Notes under the pieces: generated by a model
Told to the model about the DNA's origin: nothing
The model's input: the letters and a program-made list of their open reading frames with translations, nothing else
Databases searched by the model: none
Shown: piece by piece, positions 41,102-51,648 of the stretch
Layout of the letters: every line of letters starts with the position of its first letter
Numbering within the stretch: the stretch's first letter is position 1
Position numbers and translations under genes: made by a program
DNA from: an uncultured Pseudoteredinibacter sp.
Lineage (GTDB): Bacteria > Pseudomonadota > Gammaproteobacteria > Pseudomonadales > Cellvibrionaceae
Reading direction: 5' to 3'
Length of the DNA: 64,000 bases
Assembly: GCF_947500695.1 (NCBI RefSeq)
Contig: NZ_CANMSS010000001.1
Coordinates: forward strand, 682,001 to 746,000

Positions 41102-41589
41102 AAGGTTTTCCTTAAATTAAATTGAGAATCAATATTATTGAACACCAAGCTATATTAGCTTTTCAAGGAAAAGCTGCGACAATATGTCACACCGTTGATT
41201 TGGCACAAGAATTTGACTTTATACGTTTAAGAAATGAGCAATCAGCTACTTAGACCGATTAATATTTGAGCACAAAGTTCAGTCGATAGTGCTTGCTTTA
41301 TCGCCATTCATGTAATAATTTTTAGTTATGGGCGGGATAGCCCATCATTGTACCCTACTCGGCCGCCTTAAGTGCGGTCGCTTTTTAAGAGCCTCCTTTC
41401 AAAAAGCCCACCGAGGCTAGCTAGAAGTAATTCCAGCACGAAACACCCTACTTATTTACTAGCTAAATTATCCTAAGCCGCTGAATCTATTAGATTTTCA
41501 ATTCAAAAAACAACACTAGCCGCTGAATCAAAAGTGCCAGCAGCTAGGTTAATCTTTGGCTAAACAAAGAACCTTGAAAGGAAACTCTC
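41102..41589. other. Intergenic region between azu and a small unknown gene
   Basis: Besides the candidate RNA at 41328-41386, no gene was found. The azu promoter must lie near 41110-41180, an AT-rich stretch. A good AAAGGAAA site for the next gene lies at about 41576-41583. Confidence 0.4.
41328..41386 (+). ncRNA. Candidate small RNA: hairpin plus terminator
   Basis: A perfect 6-bp hairpin (ATGGGC, loop GGGATA, GCCCAT) at 41328-41345 is followed 15 bases later by a terminator (GGCCGC, 7-base loop, GCGGTC, then G, C and five T) at 41361-41386. A possible -10 (AATAAT at 41314) precedes it, but the -35 box is poor. It lies in a 488-base gap where no protein gene was seen. It may be only a terminator. 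Confidence 0.3.
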
Positions 41590-42000
41590 ATGGATGGGCA
41601 TACCGTCTCGGAAAAGTTAGTACGTCATTTACCTTCCAAGCAGCTAAATGCCTTGGTACTGCCCTTATTCGACCTCAATTTGAACGGTGCCCCACAGGCA
41701 CATGAAATCATCAAAATGTATAAAAGCGGCCGCCTAATTCAGGTTGTATGCCGCTTAAAAGACTTTGAAGGCTTAGTAAGCTTCACCATAGACCTTCTTA
41801 GGAAGGAAGCTATCAACATTCACGCCTTTGCACTCAAAGACCAACAGCTAGAACTCAAGCCACTCAAGATCGACATTGTTTACAAAAGACTGCTGGTGAA
41901 GGGCGATAAATCCCAAATGCATAGCAACAAGGGTAAAATAGCTATATCGGCAAGCAAGCATCATTTTAGCAGTTTCAGCGCTCAAGATATTACCGAGTAA
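41590..42000 (+). CDS. Hypothetical soluble protein
   Basis: A 136-residue protein without signal peptide or membrane helix. It mixes helices and strands, with a basic middle (IIKMYKSGRLIQVVCRLKD), and has a strong AAAGGAAA ribosome binding site. No family was recognised and no functional guess is offered. Confidence 0.65.
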   Translation: MDGHTVSEKLVRHLPSKQLNALVLPLFDLNLNGAPQAHEIIKMYKSGRLIQVVCRLKDFEGLVSFTIDLLRKEAINIHAFALKDQQLELKPLKIDIVYKRLLVKGDKSQMHSNKGKIAISASKHHFSSFSAQDITE

Positions 42001-42155
42001 GACTGGCAGCTTCTGGCAGACATTTTCTAAAAGAATTTCAATTAAAAGGGCAGCGGCTAAAAGAACTGCGGCACAATATCAAGCAATTGCTTTTGACAAG
42101 CAGGTACCACTTCATTTATATCTACTACCAACTTTATTCGCCCAGCGATCTCATA

Positions 42156-42707
42156 ATGCATCAGTTCGCCACACAAGAAAGACAAAAGCAGCAGGCTCTT
42201 AGCAAGCGAACTAAAATTGAGTTTTTAGCAGTTATCGTTTTTTTAGTGCTTCTTGGTATTGGTAGTCTAATCTACAACAGCTCTAATTCGACACCCTACT
42301 TTTACATTCCTATTGCAGAGCTTAAAAAATCTGATATGAATGTATTTTATAAGGGGCAAAATACCTACCTTGTGTTTGCACTAGATGACAGTTTTCGAGA
42401 AGAAAACGCCCCTACAACAGCCTGGCGTGTTTTCGCGGTAGATTCTCGCTATGGTCATGTACTTTTGGCCTATAAAAAGCATCGCTACCCTAGTGTAAAT
42501 TGTCCCAACTTAAGAATTGAAAAATCAGGTTTTCACTACAATGGCCGCTACCTAGAGAGTGGAATTCGCTGCATCGATACCATCGAACGCTGGAAGCAAG
42601 ATACCTTTGTTTATGACCTACAAGGCAAAAGCCATAACAAGTTTATCTCGGATTTATACCGGCCAAAAACCATACGTTTAGAGAAACACCTTCGAATAAA
42701 TTTGTAA
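42156..42707 (+). CDS. Hypothetical single-pass membrane protein
   Basis: A 183-residue protein with a cytoplasmic basic tail, one transmembrane helix (about residues 23-45, IEFLAVIVFLVLLGIGSLIY) and an outer part with two Cys residues (NCPNLR and IRCID). The open frame starts with TTG at 42087, but the ATG at 42156 leaves the helix near the N-terminus and was chosen, although its ribosome binding site is weak. No family was recognised. Confidence 0.55.
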   Translation: MHQFATQERQKQQALSKRTKIEFLAVIVFLVLLGIGSLIYNSSNSTPYFYIPIAELKKSDMNVFYKGQNTYLVFALDDSFREENAPTTAWRVFAVDSRYGHVLLAYKKHRYPSVNCPNLRIEKSGFHYNGRYLESGIRCIDTIERWKQDTFVYDLQGKSHNKFISDLYRPKTIRLEKHLRINL

Positions 42708-42798
42708 CATACAGATCATCTACATTAAGCAAGCCTTATTCACCAACACACAAGCCAAGGCAGGCGAAACTAACCGAACACCTAAGGAAAGCTAAAAC

Positions 42799-43274
42799 AT
42801 GAAACTTTTATTGCTTTGATTTTATTTTCAACTTTTGCGCAAGGGCAAAATGTTTACAAGTGCACAGACAAACGTGGTAATGCAATTTACAGCGACAAGC
42901 CTTGCAAAGGTGTAAAGGGTGTCGAAGAGGAACTCTCGGTAAAAGCCCCGGCCTTAAGTGGCACTCAAATAGCAGATGGTGAAAAAGTTGATGCTTTGCG
43001 AGCCAAGTGGAATCGAGACAAACTCACTTCTGGTATTCGCCAAGCAGAACGCGACATTGTTAAATATCAACGCGCAATGAGTAAAAAACTTGCACGGCTC
43101 GAAGAAGAACAAAAGTACGCCACTAACAACCTGGCCGGAGCCCATTACCACAGCGGTTTGTCCACCAAAATGCAGGCCGTAACGCAAAAGTACAACACCC
43201 TCATAGAAAGTAAGCGTGAGTTGATAAAACGCAACCAAGCCAAGCTTGATAAACTCGAAGAAGATAAAGAATAA
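42799..43274 (+). CDS. DUF4124 periplasmic protein with frameshifted signal peptide
   Basis: The continuous frame from 42816 encodes a DUF4124 start (NVYKCTDKRGNAIYSDKPC) and a long charged coiled-coil tail. Its only start there is a TTG with too short a leader. An ATG at 42799 with an AGGAAA site opens MKLLLL and then hits a stop after six codons. Adding one base in CTTTG near 42812-42816 joins the two into a normal signal peptide. So the gene is either disrupted by a one-base deletion or the sequence has a base error. DUF4124 proteins are small exported proteins of unknown role. Confidence 0.6.
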
Positions 43275-43296
43275 AATAGACCGACACAAAAATTTG

Positions 43297-43326
43297 TTGA
43301 TCTATCAGGAAACTAATGGTTAGAAT
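43297..43326 (+). promoter_or_regulatory. Predicted promoter of the thi operon
   Basis: TTGATC (43297-43302) and TAGAAT (43321-43326) are separated by 18 bases. Transcription would start just before the TPP riboswitch. Confidence 0.5.
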
Positions 43327-43341
43327 GGCGCCATCACGCGT

Positions 43342-43449
43342 CTTGTCGGGGTGCCTAAGTGTTAACGATCAATATCGTTACACCATGGCTGAGATGGTAA
43401 ATCCAAACCCGTTGCACCTGAACAGGTTAGTACCTGCGTAGGAAACAAG
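43342..43449 (+). promoter_or_regulatory. TPP (thiamine pyrophosphate) riboswitch
   Basis: The conserved THI-element segments are all present in order: GGGGTGCC, GGCTGAGA, ACCCG, CACCTGAACAGGTTAGTACCTGCGTAGG. The ends CTTGT (43342-43346) and ACAAG (43445-43449) pair as the closing stem. It lies in the thiC leader, and thiamine pyrophosphate would reduce expression of the operon. A GGGACCC and AGGGGT/ACCCTC region downstream could form the expression platform. Confidence 0.93.
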
Positions 43450-43472
43450 TCTTTGACCAAAGGGACCCATAG

Positions 43473-45431
<1,959 letters not shown>

Positions 45432-45437
45432 GTAGGC

Positions 45438-46565
45438 GTGGCTAATCTCGATACAAGCATTGAGCCCAAAAACTTAGCGATCGTAGGTGCCGGCATTATG
45501 GGGCGCTGCCTAGCTTGGCGCCTATCCGGCTACGGACATCGTATTACGCTGTTTGATAAAGATAGCAAAAACCATGGCTCGGCAGCAGCCTATACCGCCG
45601 CCGGAATGCTGGCGCCTTTTAGTGAACTGGAAGCGGCAGAAGATAATATCTTTTTGTTAGGCCAGCACAGCATCGCACTATGGCGAGACTGGCTAAAGAC
45701 TTGGAATGCTGAAGATCTAATGGCGGAATCAGGTACCTTAGTCCTAGCTCATCGCCAAGATATTGGTAGCTTACAAAACTTCAATCAACAGCTAGAAGCA
45801 AAATTAAACGCCCTAGCCAATCAACAGAAAGAAGCCGCATTACTAAGCAAGCAACAACTCAGCGAAATAGAGCCAGAACTGGCACAACACTTCGATCAAG
45901 CTAACTTTCTAAAAAGCGAGGCCTATTTGGATAACCACGCTGTAATGGATTGCATGGCCAAGCAGTTAGAGGCTGCCGGTATCAGATGGCGTGAAAACGG
46001 TGAGATTAGCTCTGTTAGCGACAACCAACTGGTGAGTGACAATGGCGAAGAAGCATTCGACCATATATTTGATTGCCGTGGGCTTGGCGCTAAAAACGAT
46101 ATTCAAAGTTTAAGAGCCGTAAGAGGTGAAGTACTAAGGGTATACAGCAAAGAGGTGCGCCTAAGGCATATGGTTAGACTAATGCATCCGCGCTATCGGC
46201 TTTACCTGGTACCAAAGCCAAACCATGAGTATGTGCTTGGTGCTACCCAGATAGAATCTGAAGACTACAGCCCCCTTAGTGTTCGCTCAGCTTTAGAGTT
46301 ACTTTCCGCGCTCTATACCATTCACCCAGGCTTTGCCGAAGCAAGAATTGTTGAAACCCAAAGCAATTGCCGCCCTGCTCTGCCTGACAATCAACCTTTG
46401 ATTAAACACGGCAAGGGCTTAAGCCAGATTAACGGCTTATTTAGACATGGTTTTCTACTCGCTCCGGCCCTCGCCGATATTACGGCACGCTTATTTCATG
46501 GTGAAAGCCAGGAAAACGAAGAGCTTACCATCTTGAGTCAAGCAATCATTGATTCACTGGGGTGA
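45438..46565 (+). CDS. thiO: Glycine oxidase ThiO
   Basis: ThiO is an FAD enzyme that oxidises glycine to dehydroglycine, the amine donor for the thiazole. The 375-residue protein has the FAD-binding GAGIMG motif near the start (AIVGAGIMGRCLAWRL) and the DAO-fold motif GMLAPFSELE. It begins with GTG 6 bases after thiC. The oxygen-dependent ThiO implies an aerobic life; no ThiH was seen. Confidence 0.93.
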   Translation: MANLDTSIEPKNLAIVGAGIMGRCLAWRLSGYGHRITLFDKDSKNHGSAAAYTAAGMLAPFSELEAAEDNIFLLGQHSIALWRDWLKTWNAEDLMAESGTLVLAHRQDIGSLQNFNQQLEAKLNALANQQKEAALLSKQQLSEIEPELAQHFDQANFLKSEAYLDNHAVMDCMAKQLEAAGIRWRENGEISSVSDNQLVSDNGEEAFDHIFDCRGLGAKNDIQSLRAVRGEVLRVYSKEVRLRHMVRLMHPRYRLYLVPKPNHEYVLGATQIESEDYSPLSVRSALELLSALYTIHPGFAEARIVETQSNCRPALPDNQPLIKHGKGLSQINGLFRHGFLLAPALADITARLFHGESQENEELTILSQAIIDSLG

Positions 46566-46621
46566 AGCATTAACAGAAATGACAAATTTGAAACTATTTA
46601 TTCGGCCTAATTAATATCACT

Positions 46622-46840
46622 ATGAACATCACCTTAAACGGCAAAAATATTGAAATAGCGCAGTACAACACGCTAAACGATTTCTTTTCTAGCCTCAAAG
46701 AAGAAGGCTCGGCCCTGCAGGTTCCCAAGCAGTTTGCAGTCGCTTTAAATGGCAATTTTGTTCCCCGTGAGCAATACGATAAATCCTCGTTACAAGAAGG
46801 GGATGAGCTCGAATTACTTGTACCCATGCAGGGTGGATAA
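46622..46840 (+). CDS. thiS: Sulfur carrier protein ThiS
   Basis: ThiS is a ubiquitin-like carrier activated at its C-terminus and converted to a thiocarboxylate that gives sulfur to the thiazole. The 72-residue protein ends in the required Gly-Gly (PMQGG). It is 3 bases upstream of thiG, its partner enzyme. Confidence 0.94.
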   Translation: MNITLNGKNIEIAQYNTLNDFFSSLKEEGSALQVPKQFAVALNGNFVPREQYDKSSLQEGDELELLVPMQGG

Positions 46841-46843
46841 ATT

Positions 46844-47632
46844 ATGTGGAAAATCGCCGACAGAGAAGTTAATAGCCGTTTATTGATTGGTAGCGCGCTT
46901 TACCCCTCACCCGACATTATGTGCAAGGCCATTCGCGCCAGCCAAAGTGATATCGTTACCGTCTCTTTGCGCCGCCAAACTTTTGATGGCACCGCGGGCG
47001 AACAGTTCTGGAATTTATTAAAAGAACTGAATATCAATATCCTACCCAATACCGCAGGCTGCCATAGCGCCAAAGAGGCCATCACCACCGCACAAATGGC
47101 TCGAGAGCTGTTCAATACCAACTGGATTAAACTCGAAGTTATTGGTGATGACTACAGTTTGCAACCCGATCCTTTTGCCCTGCTTGAAGCTACCCAGGAG
47201 TTATGCGCACAAGGCTTCGAAGTCTTTCCCTACTGCACTGATGATTTTGTGCTGTGTGAAAAATTGCTCGCCGCGGGCTGTCGGATACTCATGCCTTGGG
47301 GCGCACCAATTGGCACAGGTAAAGGCCTAATGAACCCTTACGCCTTAAAGCAACTTCGCCAGCGCTTGCCAGAAGCCACCCTGATTGTAGATGCCGGGAT
47401 CGGAGCCCCCTCCCACGCCAGCCAGGCCATGGAGCTAGGTTACGACGCCGTTTTGCTAAATACCGCAGTCGCCTCGTCAAACAAGCCGATTGCAATGGGA
47501 GAAGCCATGGGGCTTGCTGTACAAGCTGGGCGCCTCGCCTATGAAGCGGGAATTATTCAAGAGCAAGAAACCGCACGACCCAGCACCCCTACATTAGGCA
47601 CCCCGTTTTGGCACCAAGATTCAACGCCCTAA
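46844..47632 (+). CDS. thiG: Thiazole synthase ThiG
   Basis: ThiG condenses DXP, dehydroglycine and the sulfur of ThiS to make thiazole phosphate. The 262-residue TIM-barrel protein carries the Schiff-base Lys in [11 protein letters not shown] and [10 protein letters not shown] and [11 protein letters not shown] motifs. It follows thiS with a 3-base gap. Confidence 0.96.
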   Translation: MWKIADREVNSRLLIGSALYPSPDIMCKAIRASQSDIVTVSLRRQTFDGTAGEQFWNLLKELNINILPNTAGCHSAKEAITTAQMARELFNTNWIKLEVIGDDYSLQPDPFALLEATQELCAQGFEVFPYCTDDFVLCEKLLAAGCRILMPWGAPIGTGKGLMNPYALKQLRQRLPEATLIVDAGIGAPSHASQAMELGYDAVLLNTAVASSNKPIAMGEAMGLAVQAGRLAYEAGIIQEQETARPSTPTLGTPFWHQDSTP

Positions 47633-47689
47633 CGCCTCTAACTCCACATACTAAAAGCACTAGCTAACGCAATAAGACAGCCATAAATC

Positions 47690-49312
47690 ATGATGGATAA
47701 AAAGTTACACCGTCCTTTAAACAGCCGAGCACAAAGTCACGCTGCACCACATAGCGGCCCCAGCCGCCCAGCCGTATTGTGCATAGGTGGCAGCGACAGT
47801 TCAGGTTTAGCTGGACTGCAAGCCGATGCTCGTTTTTGCGAAGCCCTCAATGTGCATTGCTGCCAGGTAATAACCGCGGTAACGGCGCAAAACAATAACG
47901 GTGTTTATGCATCTTCGATAAGCTCAATCGCCGATTGCCAAGCTCAACTGGATGCCGCCCTTTCCCTAAAGCCCCAAGCCATTAAAGTTGGTCTTATCGC
48001 GAGCATTGAACAGCTCAACTGGCTATGTGAAGCCCTACCAAAGATAAACTCCCTACCCGTCATCTTTGACCCGGTTACCATTGCCAGTAGCGGCCAACCT
48101 TTGGCCGACAGTAACGTTAATAAACACATTGCAAAGCTATTACCCCATTGTGAGCTAATTAGCCCTAATTTACTGGAAGCCGCCGAGCTCAGCCAGCTAG
48201 CCATTACAACAGAAAAAGATATCCAAAAAACGGCCGATGTTTTTCATGAACTTGGCGCACCCTGGGTTTATATAAAAGGTGGTCATGGCGATGAACAATC
48301 CTCGCTAATCACCGATATCATCAGCCATGAGAAGCACAGTTTTGCTCTAGAGCAACCCCGCCAAAGCAATACCAACAACCGAGGCACGGGGTGCGCCCTA
48401 GCAAGCAGCATTGCGGCTTGCTTAGCACTTGGTTACGACATGGTAGATGCACTGGTCATCGCCAATATGGTTTTGGCCGAATCCATACAAAATGCCGAAG
48501 CGGTAAACGAACAAAAAGGGCCAGTAAAAGCTTGTGGTTTTCCCAAGAGTCATTGGCCGCACTACCGAGAGTTCCATAAAAACGAGACCACCGCTTTTGA
48601 TTTTCCTGATTGCATTGGTGATAACTGCGGAAAAGATCTTGATACGCAGAACAAACAAAACTTGGGCCTTTACCCCGTTATCGATAGCTATGAGTGGCTA
48701 GAGCGCTTGATACCCCTTGGCATAAGCACCATACAATTGCGTATCAAGAACCTTGAAGATAGCGCATTAAAAGAAGAAATTAAAAAATCCATCGAGCTCG
48801 CTGCACAATACCAATGCCGTTTATTTATTAACGATCACTGGCAGCTTGCAATTGAGCTGGGTGCTTACGGCATTCACCTAGGCCAAGAAGACGCTGAGAC
48901 GGCTGATTTTCAGGCAATTGCAAGCTCGGGCTTGCGCTTAGGTATAAGTAACCACACCCATTTTGAATTGGCCCGCTGTTTAGCCATAAACCCCTCTTAT
49001 ATTGCCTGCGGCCCAGTTTTTGCCACCGACAGTAAGGAGATGCCCTGGATACCCCATGGTATCGCCGGCTTACAGTATTGGTGCGCAACTCTAGCGCAGC
49101 AAGCACGTCCACTTGTTGCCATTGGCGGTATCAATGAATCAAATATCGCTGATGTGGCCCAATGCGGCACTAGCGGTATCGCACTTATATCCGCCATCAG
49201 CAAAGCCAAGAATCCAGAAGCCGCCTGCAAGCAGCTACAAAAGCTAATCGATAGTATTCAGTCCCAAGCAAGCGACAGCCGACTGACACTCGATCAGCAG
49301 CTCACTCAATAA
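47690..49312 (+). CDS. thiDE: Bifunctional HMP(-P) kinase / thiamine-phosphate synthase
   Basis: A 540-residue fusion of ThiD (N-terminal about residues 25-285) and ThiE (C-terminal about 325-520). ThiD shows the HMP kinase motifs GGSDSSGLAGLQAD and RGTGCALASSIAA and would phosphorylate HMP-P. ThiE shows QLRIK, INDHWQLAIELGAYGIHLGQED and VAIGGI and would join pyrimidine and thiazole phosphates into thiamine phosphate. The ThiD N-terminus has about 25 extra basic/His-rich residues. A spacer of about 40 residues with Cys and Asp residues joins the domains. Confidence 0.93.
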   Translation: MMDKKLHRPLNSRAQSHAAPHSGPSRPAVLCIGGSDSSGLAGLQADARFCEALNVHCCQVITAVTAQNNNGVYASSISSIADCQAQLDAALSLKPQAIKVGLIASIEQLNWLCEALPKINSLPVIFDPVTIASSGQPLADSNVNKHIAKLLPHCELISPNLLEAAELSQLAITTEKDIQKTADVFHELGAPWVYIKGGHGDEQSSLITDIISHEKHSFALEQPRQSNTNNRGTGCALASSIAACLALGYDMVDALVIANMVLAESIQNAEAVNEQKGPVKACGFPKSHWPHYREFHKNETTAFDFPDCIGDNCGKDLDTQNKQNLGLYPVIDSYEWLERLIPLGISTIQLRIKNLEDSALKEEIKKSIELAAQYQCRLFINDHWQLAIELGAYGIHLGQEDAETADFQAIASSGLRLGISNHTHFELARCLAINPSYIACGPVFATDSKEMPWIPHGIAGLQYWCATLAQQARPLVAIGGINESNIADVAQCGTSGIALISAISKAKNPEAACKQLQKLIDSIQSQASDSRLTLDQQLTQ

Positions 49313-49338
49313 ACCCACAAACTAGCAGCCCCTAAGCC

Positions 49339-50478
49339 ATGCCTTCAAAAGAAAACTTGCAACTAAGCCAACAAGAACAGCAGCGCTACCTTCGTCAAAC
49401 TCAATTGCTTAGCTTTGGTGAATCTGGGCAGCTCAAGCTTAAACAAAGCAAAGTACTTATTATCGGCGTAGGCGGTCTGGGCTGCCCCGCCGCCCAGTAT
49501 CTAACAGCCGCTGGCATTGGTGAGATTACCCTAGTCGATGAAGATCAAGTGAGCCTAAGTAATTTGCAAAGGCAAATCCTATTTAGCGAGTCTGACATCG
49601 GTAAAAATAAAGCCCAGGCCGCAAAGGAAAAACTGCAAACGAATAATAGCGACATCAAAATTATCGCCTTCCCCCACAAACTAAACCCACATAATGCGCA
49701 TCAGCTTATTAAACGTAGTGATCTCGTTTTAGACTGCACCGATAACTTTCATAGCCGCTATTTAATCAACGATATCTGCGCTCACTACAACAAACCCTGG
49801 GTCTATGCCAGCGTATTGGGTTTTGAAGGCCAAGTCGCATTGATCAAACCAGAGCATTCCTGTTTTCGCTGTTTATACCCTGAACTTGCCGAAACACCGA
49901 ACTGCAATCAAGCCGGTGTGCTAGGCGTTGTGCCGGGTATTGTAGGTAATATGCAAGCACTATTAGCCATTGATTATCTAGCCCGCATCAATAGCAATGG
50001 TGAAGCTAGCAAAAGCAATAAACTACAACTTATCCAAGGCCTCAACAGCCGATCCATTAATCTTTTCAAGTCTGATGATTGCCAGCTATGCAGGGGCGAA
50101 AAGACTTATTTAGATTACACCAGTGATTATCAAGCCTACGAGCAGCTTATTGAAAATATTCCTGAAGAACAAAAAATTAGCTGGGCGGATTTTGAGAAGT
50201 TTCCAGCAGAGAATACGGTTTTGATTGATGTACGGAGTGAAGAGGAGCATTTGGCGTTTAATCGGGGCGGGATCAATATACCACTGGAGGAATTGGGTGG
50301 TAATTTAAGGATTGAGGTGGGTAAACGCCATGTATTTTATTGTCAGAGCGGCAGAAGGAGTCAGTTAGCCCATATCAAAACACTGAGCCTGGAAAGCGAC
50401 TCTATAAGCTCAGATAAGAGAGTGTATAGTATTACTGAACCACTGCTTTCACCGGTAGAAAAACTAACTTCACCTTAA
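49339..50478 (+). CDS. thiF: ThiF/MoeB-type adenylyltransferase with rhodanese domain
   Basis: This protein activates ThiS by adenylation and may also deliver sulfur. The 379-residue chain has the E1-like nucleotide motif GVGGLGCPAAQYL, the Zn-binding pairs CFRC and CQLC, and a PNCNQAG Cys. A C-terminal rhodanese domain (about residues 285-375) carries the active Cys in YCQSGRRS. Such fusions also occur in MoeB-like proteins, but the thi operon position favours ThiF. From about 50180 codon use shifts to G/T-rich third positions compared with the rest. Confidence 0.88.
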   Translation: MPSKENLQLSQQEQQRYLRQTQLLSFGESGQLKLKQSKVLIIGVGGLGCPAAQYLTAAGIGEITLVDEDQVSLSNLQRQILFSESDIGKNKAQAAKEKLQTNNSDIKIIAFPHKLNPHNAHQLIKRSDLVLDCTDNFHSRYLINDICAHYNKPWVYASVLGFEGQVALIKPEHSCFRCLYPELAETPNCNQAGVLGVVPGIVGNMQALLAIDYLARINSNGEASKSNKLQLIQGLNSRSINLFKSDDCQLCRGEKTYLDYTSDYQAYEQLIENIPEEQKISWADFEKFPAENTVLIDVRSEEEHLAFNRGGINIPLEELGGNLRIEVGKRHVFYCQSGRRSQLAHIKTLSLESDSISSDKRVYSITEPLLSPVEKLTSP

Positions 50479-50547
50479 CGAAGACTCTACAGACACGACA
50501 AATAAAACAACTCTGAAAACCAAGAGATATAAAGTCGTACACCCTGA

Positions 50548-51648
50548 TTACTGGCAGGTATCAACTGAATCCACAGGCCAATAGAAATCAAGGTCTGTTT
50601 CAGATACACCATCATATGCCCATACACACATCCCACCATCGCTTGAGATCAAAACATAGTCAGGATTGGAGCCAATCTTATCAGCCCAACGCTGGCAAGC
50701 CTGTGAAGGGCTCACCCCATAAGCATTCTCGCCAAACCCTTCTACATAGTAGCGTAATGTAGACGCTGGCGTGAAGTCCACTGCAGTGTATCGCCTGAAG
50801 GATTCGCCGAGCTCACCATATCCTGAAACAACAGTGGTTATAGTGCTATCTGGATATCCTTGTACCCATTCCTTCTCGCCCGATGGACCTTCGCGATAAC
50901 CTCGAATACCATCAACAACAGATCCCCACGCCAATGTTTTAGAGTAAACATGTCCTTTCTTACTGTCGTCAATACTCGCCATATGCGTAACTGTACTGCA
51001 TTCATCCGAAGTACTGGATAAACTGATGTTAGGAAGCTCCCAAAGGCGACGGTCGAATAGTTCAAAATCACGACTAATATCCAAAACTTCACTAAATGGG
51101 ATATTTATCGCAGCAATAAGACTCATATCCCCTTTTGTACCGGTAGTAAACTTCCCTATTTGAATTTTGGTATCACCATAGTATTCTTTAAGAACCTCAT
51201 ATTTTGGTACAGCTTCAACGCTAGCTTCTAAGCTAGATGCAAATTTAGGCTCTGCGCTAAGGGTTAGCGCATCCCAACCTACAATAGTAATTGTACCTAC
51301 TGCAATTAGACCTGCCTCGACATTACCAGTCCCGCTAAGAGTTTGTGAACTCTGAGCTTCTCCTAACCCTGAATGAGATGTGTGTTTTATACCTATAAGC
51401 TCGCCGGCTACCACCCTTTCGTGGACCATTGGATTGGCAGTCAATTCAAGTGAAAAGCCCACTCCTGGGTCAACTGTAGCTTTCATTTCCCACCCAAATT
51501 CCCCTTTCAGGTGAACCAAGACAGGTAGCCGCCCACCAATCAGTATAAGCACGGGTTTAGACTCGAAACTACGTTTTGGAGCAATCTCTTTCTCAATGAT
51601 TAGTTTTTCGATTGAAACCTTATAATCTAACTTCGCACTAACGTCCAT
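50548..51648 (-). CDS. C-terminal part of frameshifted secreted beta protein
   Basis: This 366-residue frame starts at an ATG (51648) with no ribosome binding site and no signal peptide. It begins in mid-beta structure and overlaps the end of the next frame upstream by 22 bases. Reading the two frames with one extra base near 51650-51656 gives a continuous chain through GGFPQTFI to MDVSAKLDYKV. The C-terminal part contains a Cys-bearing segment (SPSQACQRWADKI) and ends in DTCQ. No function was recognised. It is probably the second half of one secreted protein of about 740 residues. Confidence 0.6.
   Translation of the reverse strand: MDVSAKLDYKVSIEKLIIEKEIAPKRSFESKPVLILIGGRLPVLVHLKGEFGWEMKATVDPGVGFSLELTANPMVHERVVAGELIGIKHTSHSGLGEAQSSQTLSGTGNVEAGLIAVGTITIVGWDALTLSAEPKFASSLEASVEAVPKYEVLKEYYGDTKIQIGKFTTGTKGDMSLIAAINIPFSEVLDISRDFELFDRRLWELPNISLSSTSDECSTVTHMASIDDSKKGHVYSKTLAWGSVVDGIRGYREGPSGEKEWVQGYPDSTITTVVSGYGELGESFRRYTAVDFTPASTLRYYVEGFGENAYGVSPSQACQRWADKIGSNPDYVLISSDGGMCVWAYDGVSETDLDFYWPVDSVDTCQ

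Noticed and set aside
41119..41139. Fur-box-like sequence upstream of azu
   Set aside because: It matches only about half of the consensus positions and is AT-rich, so chance is likely.
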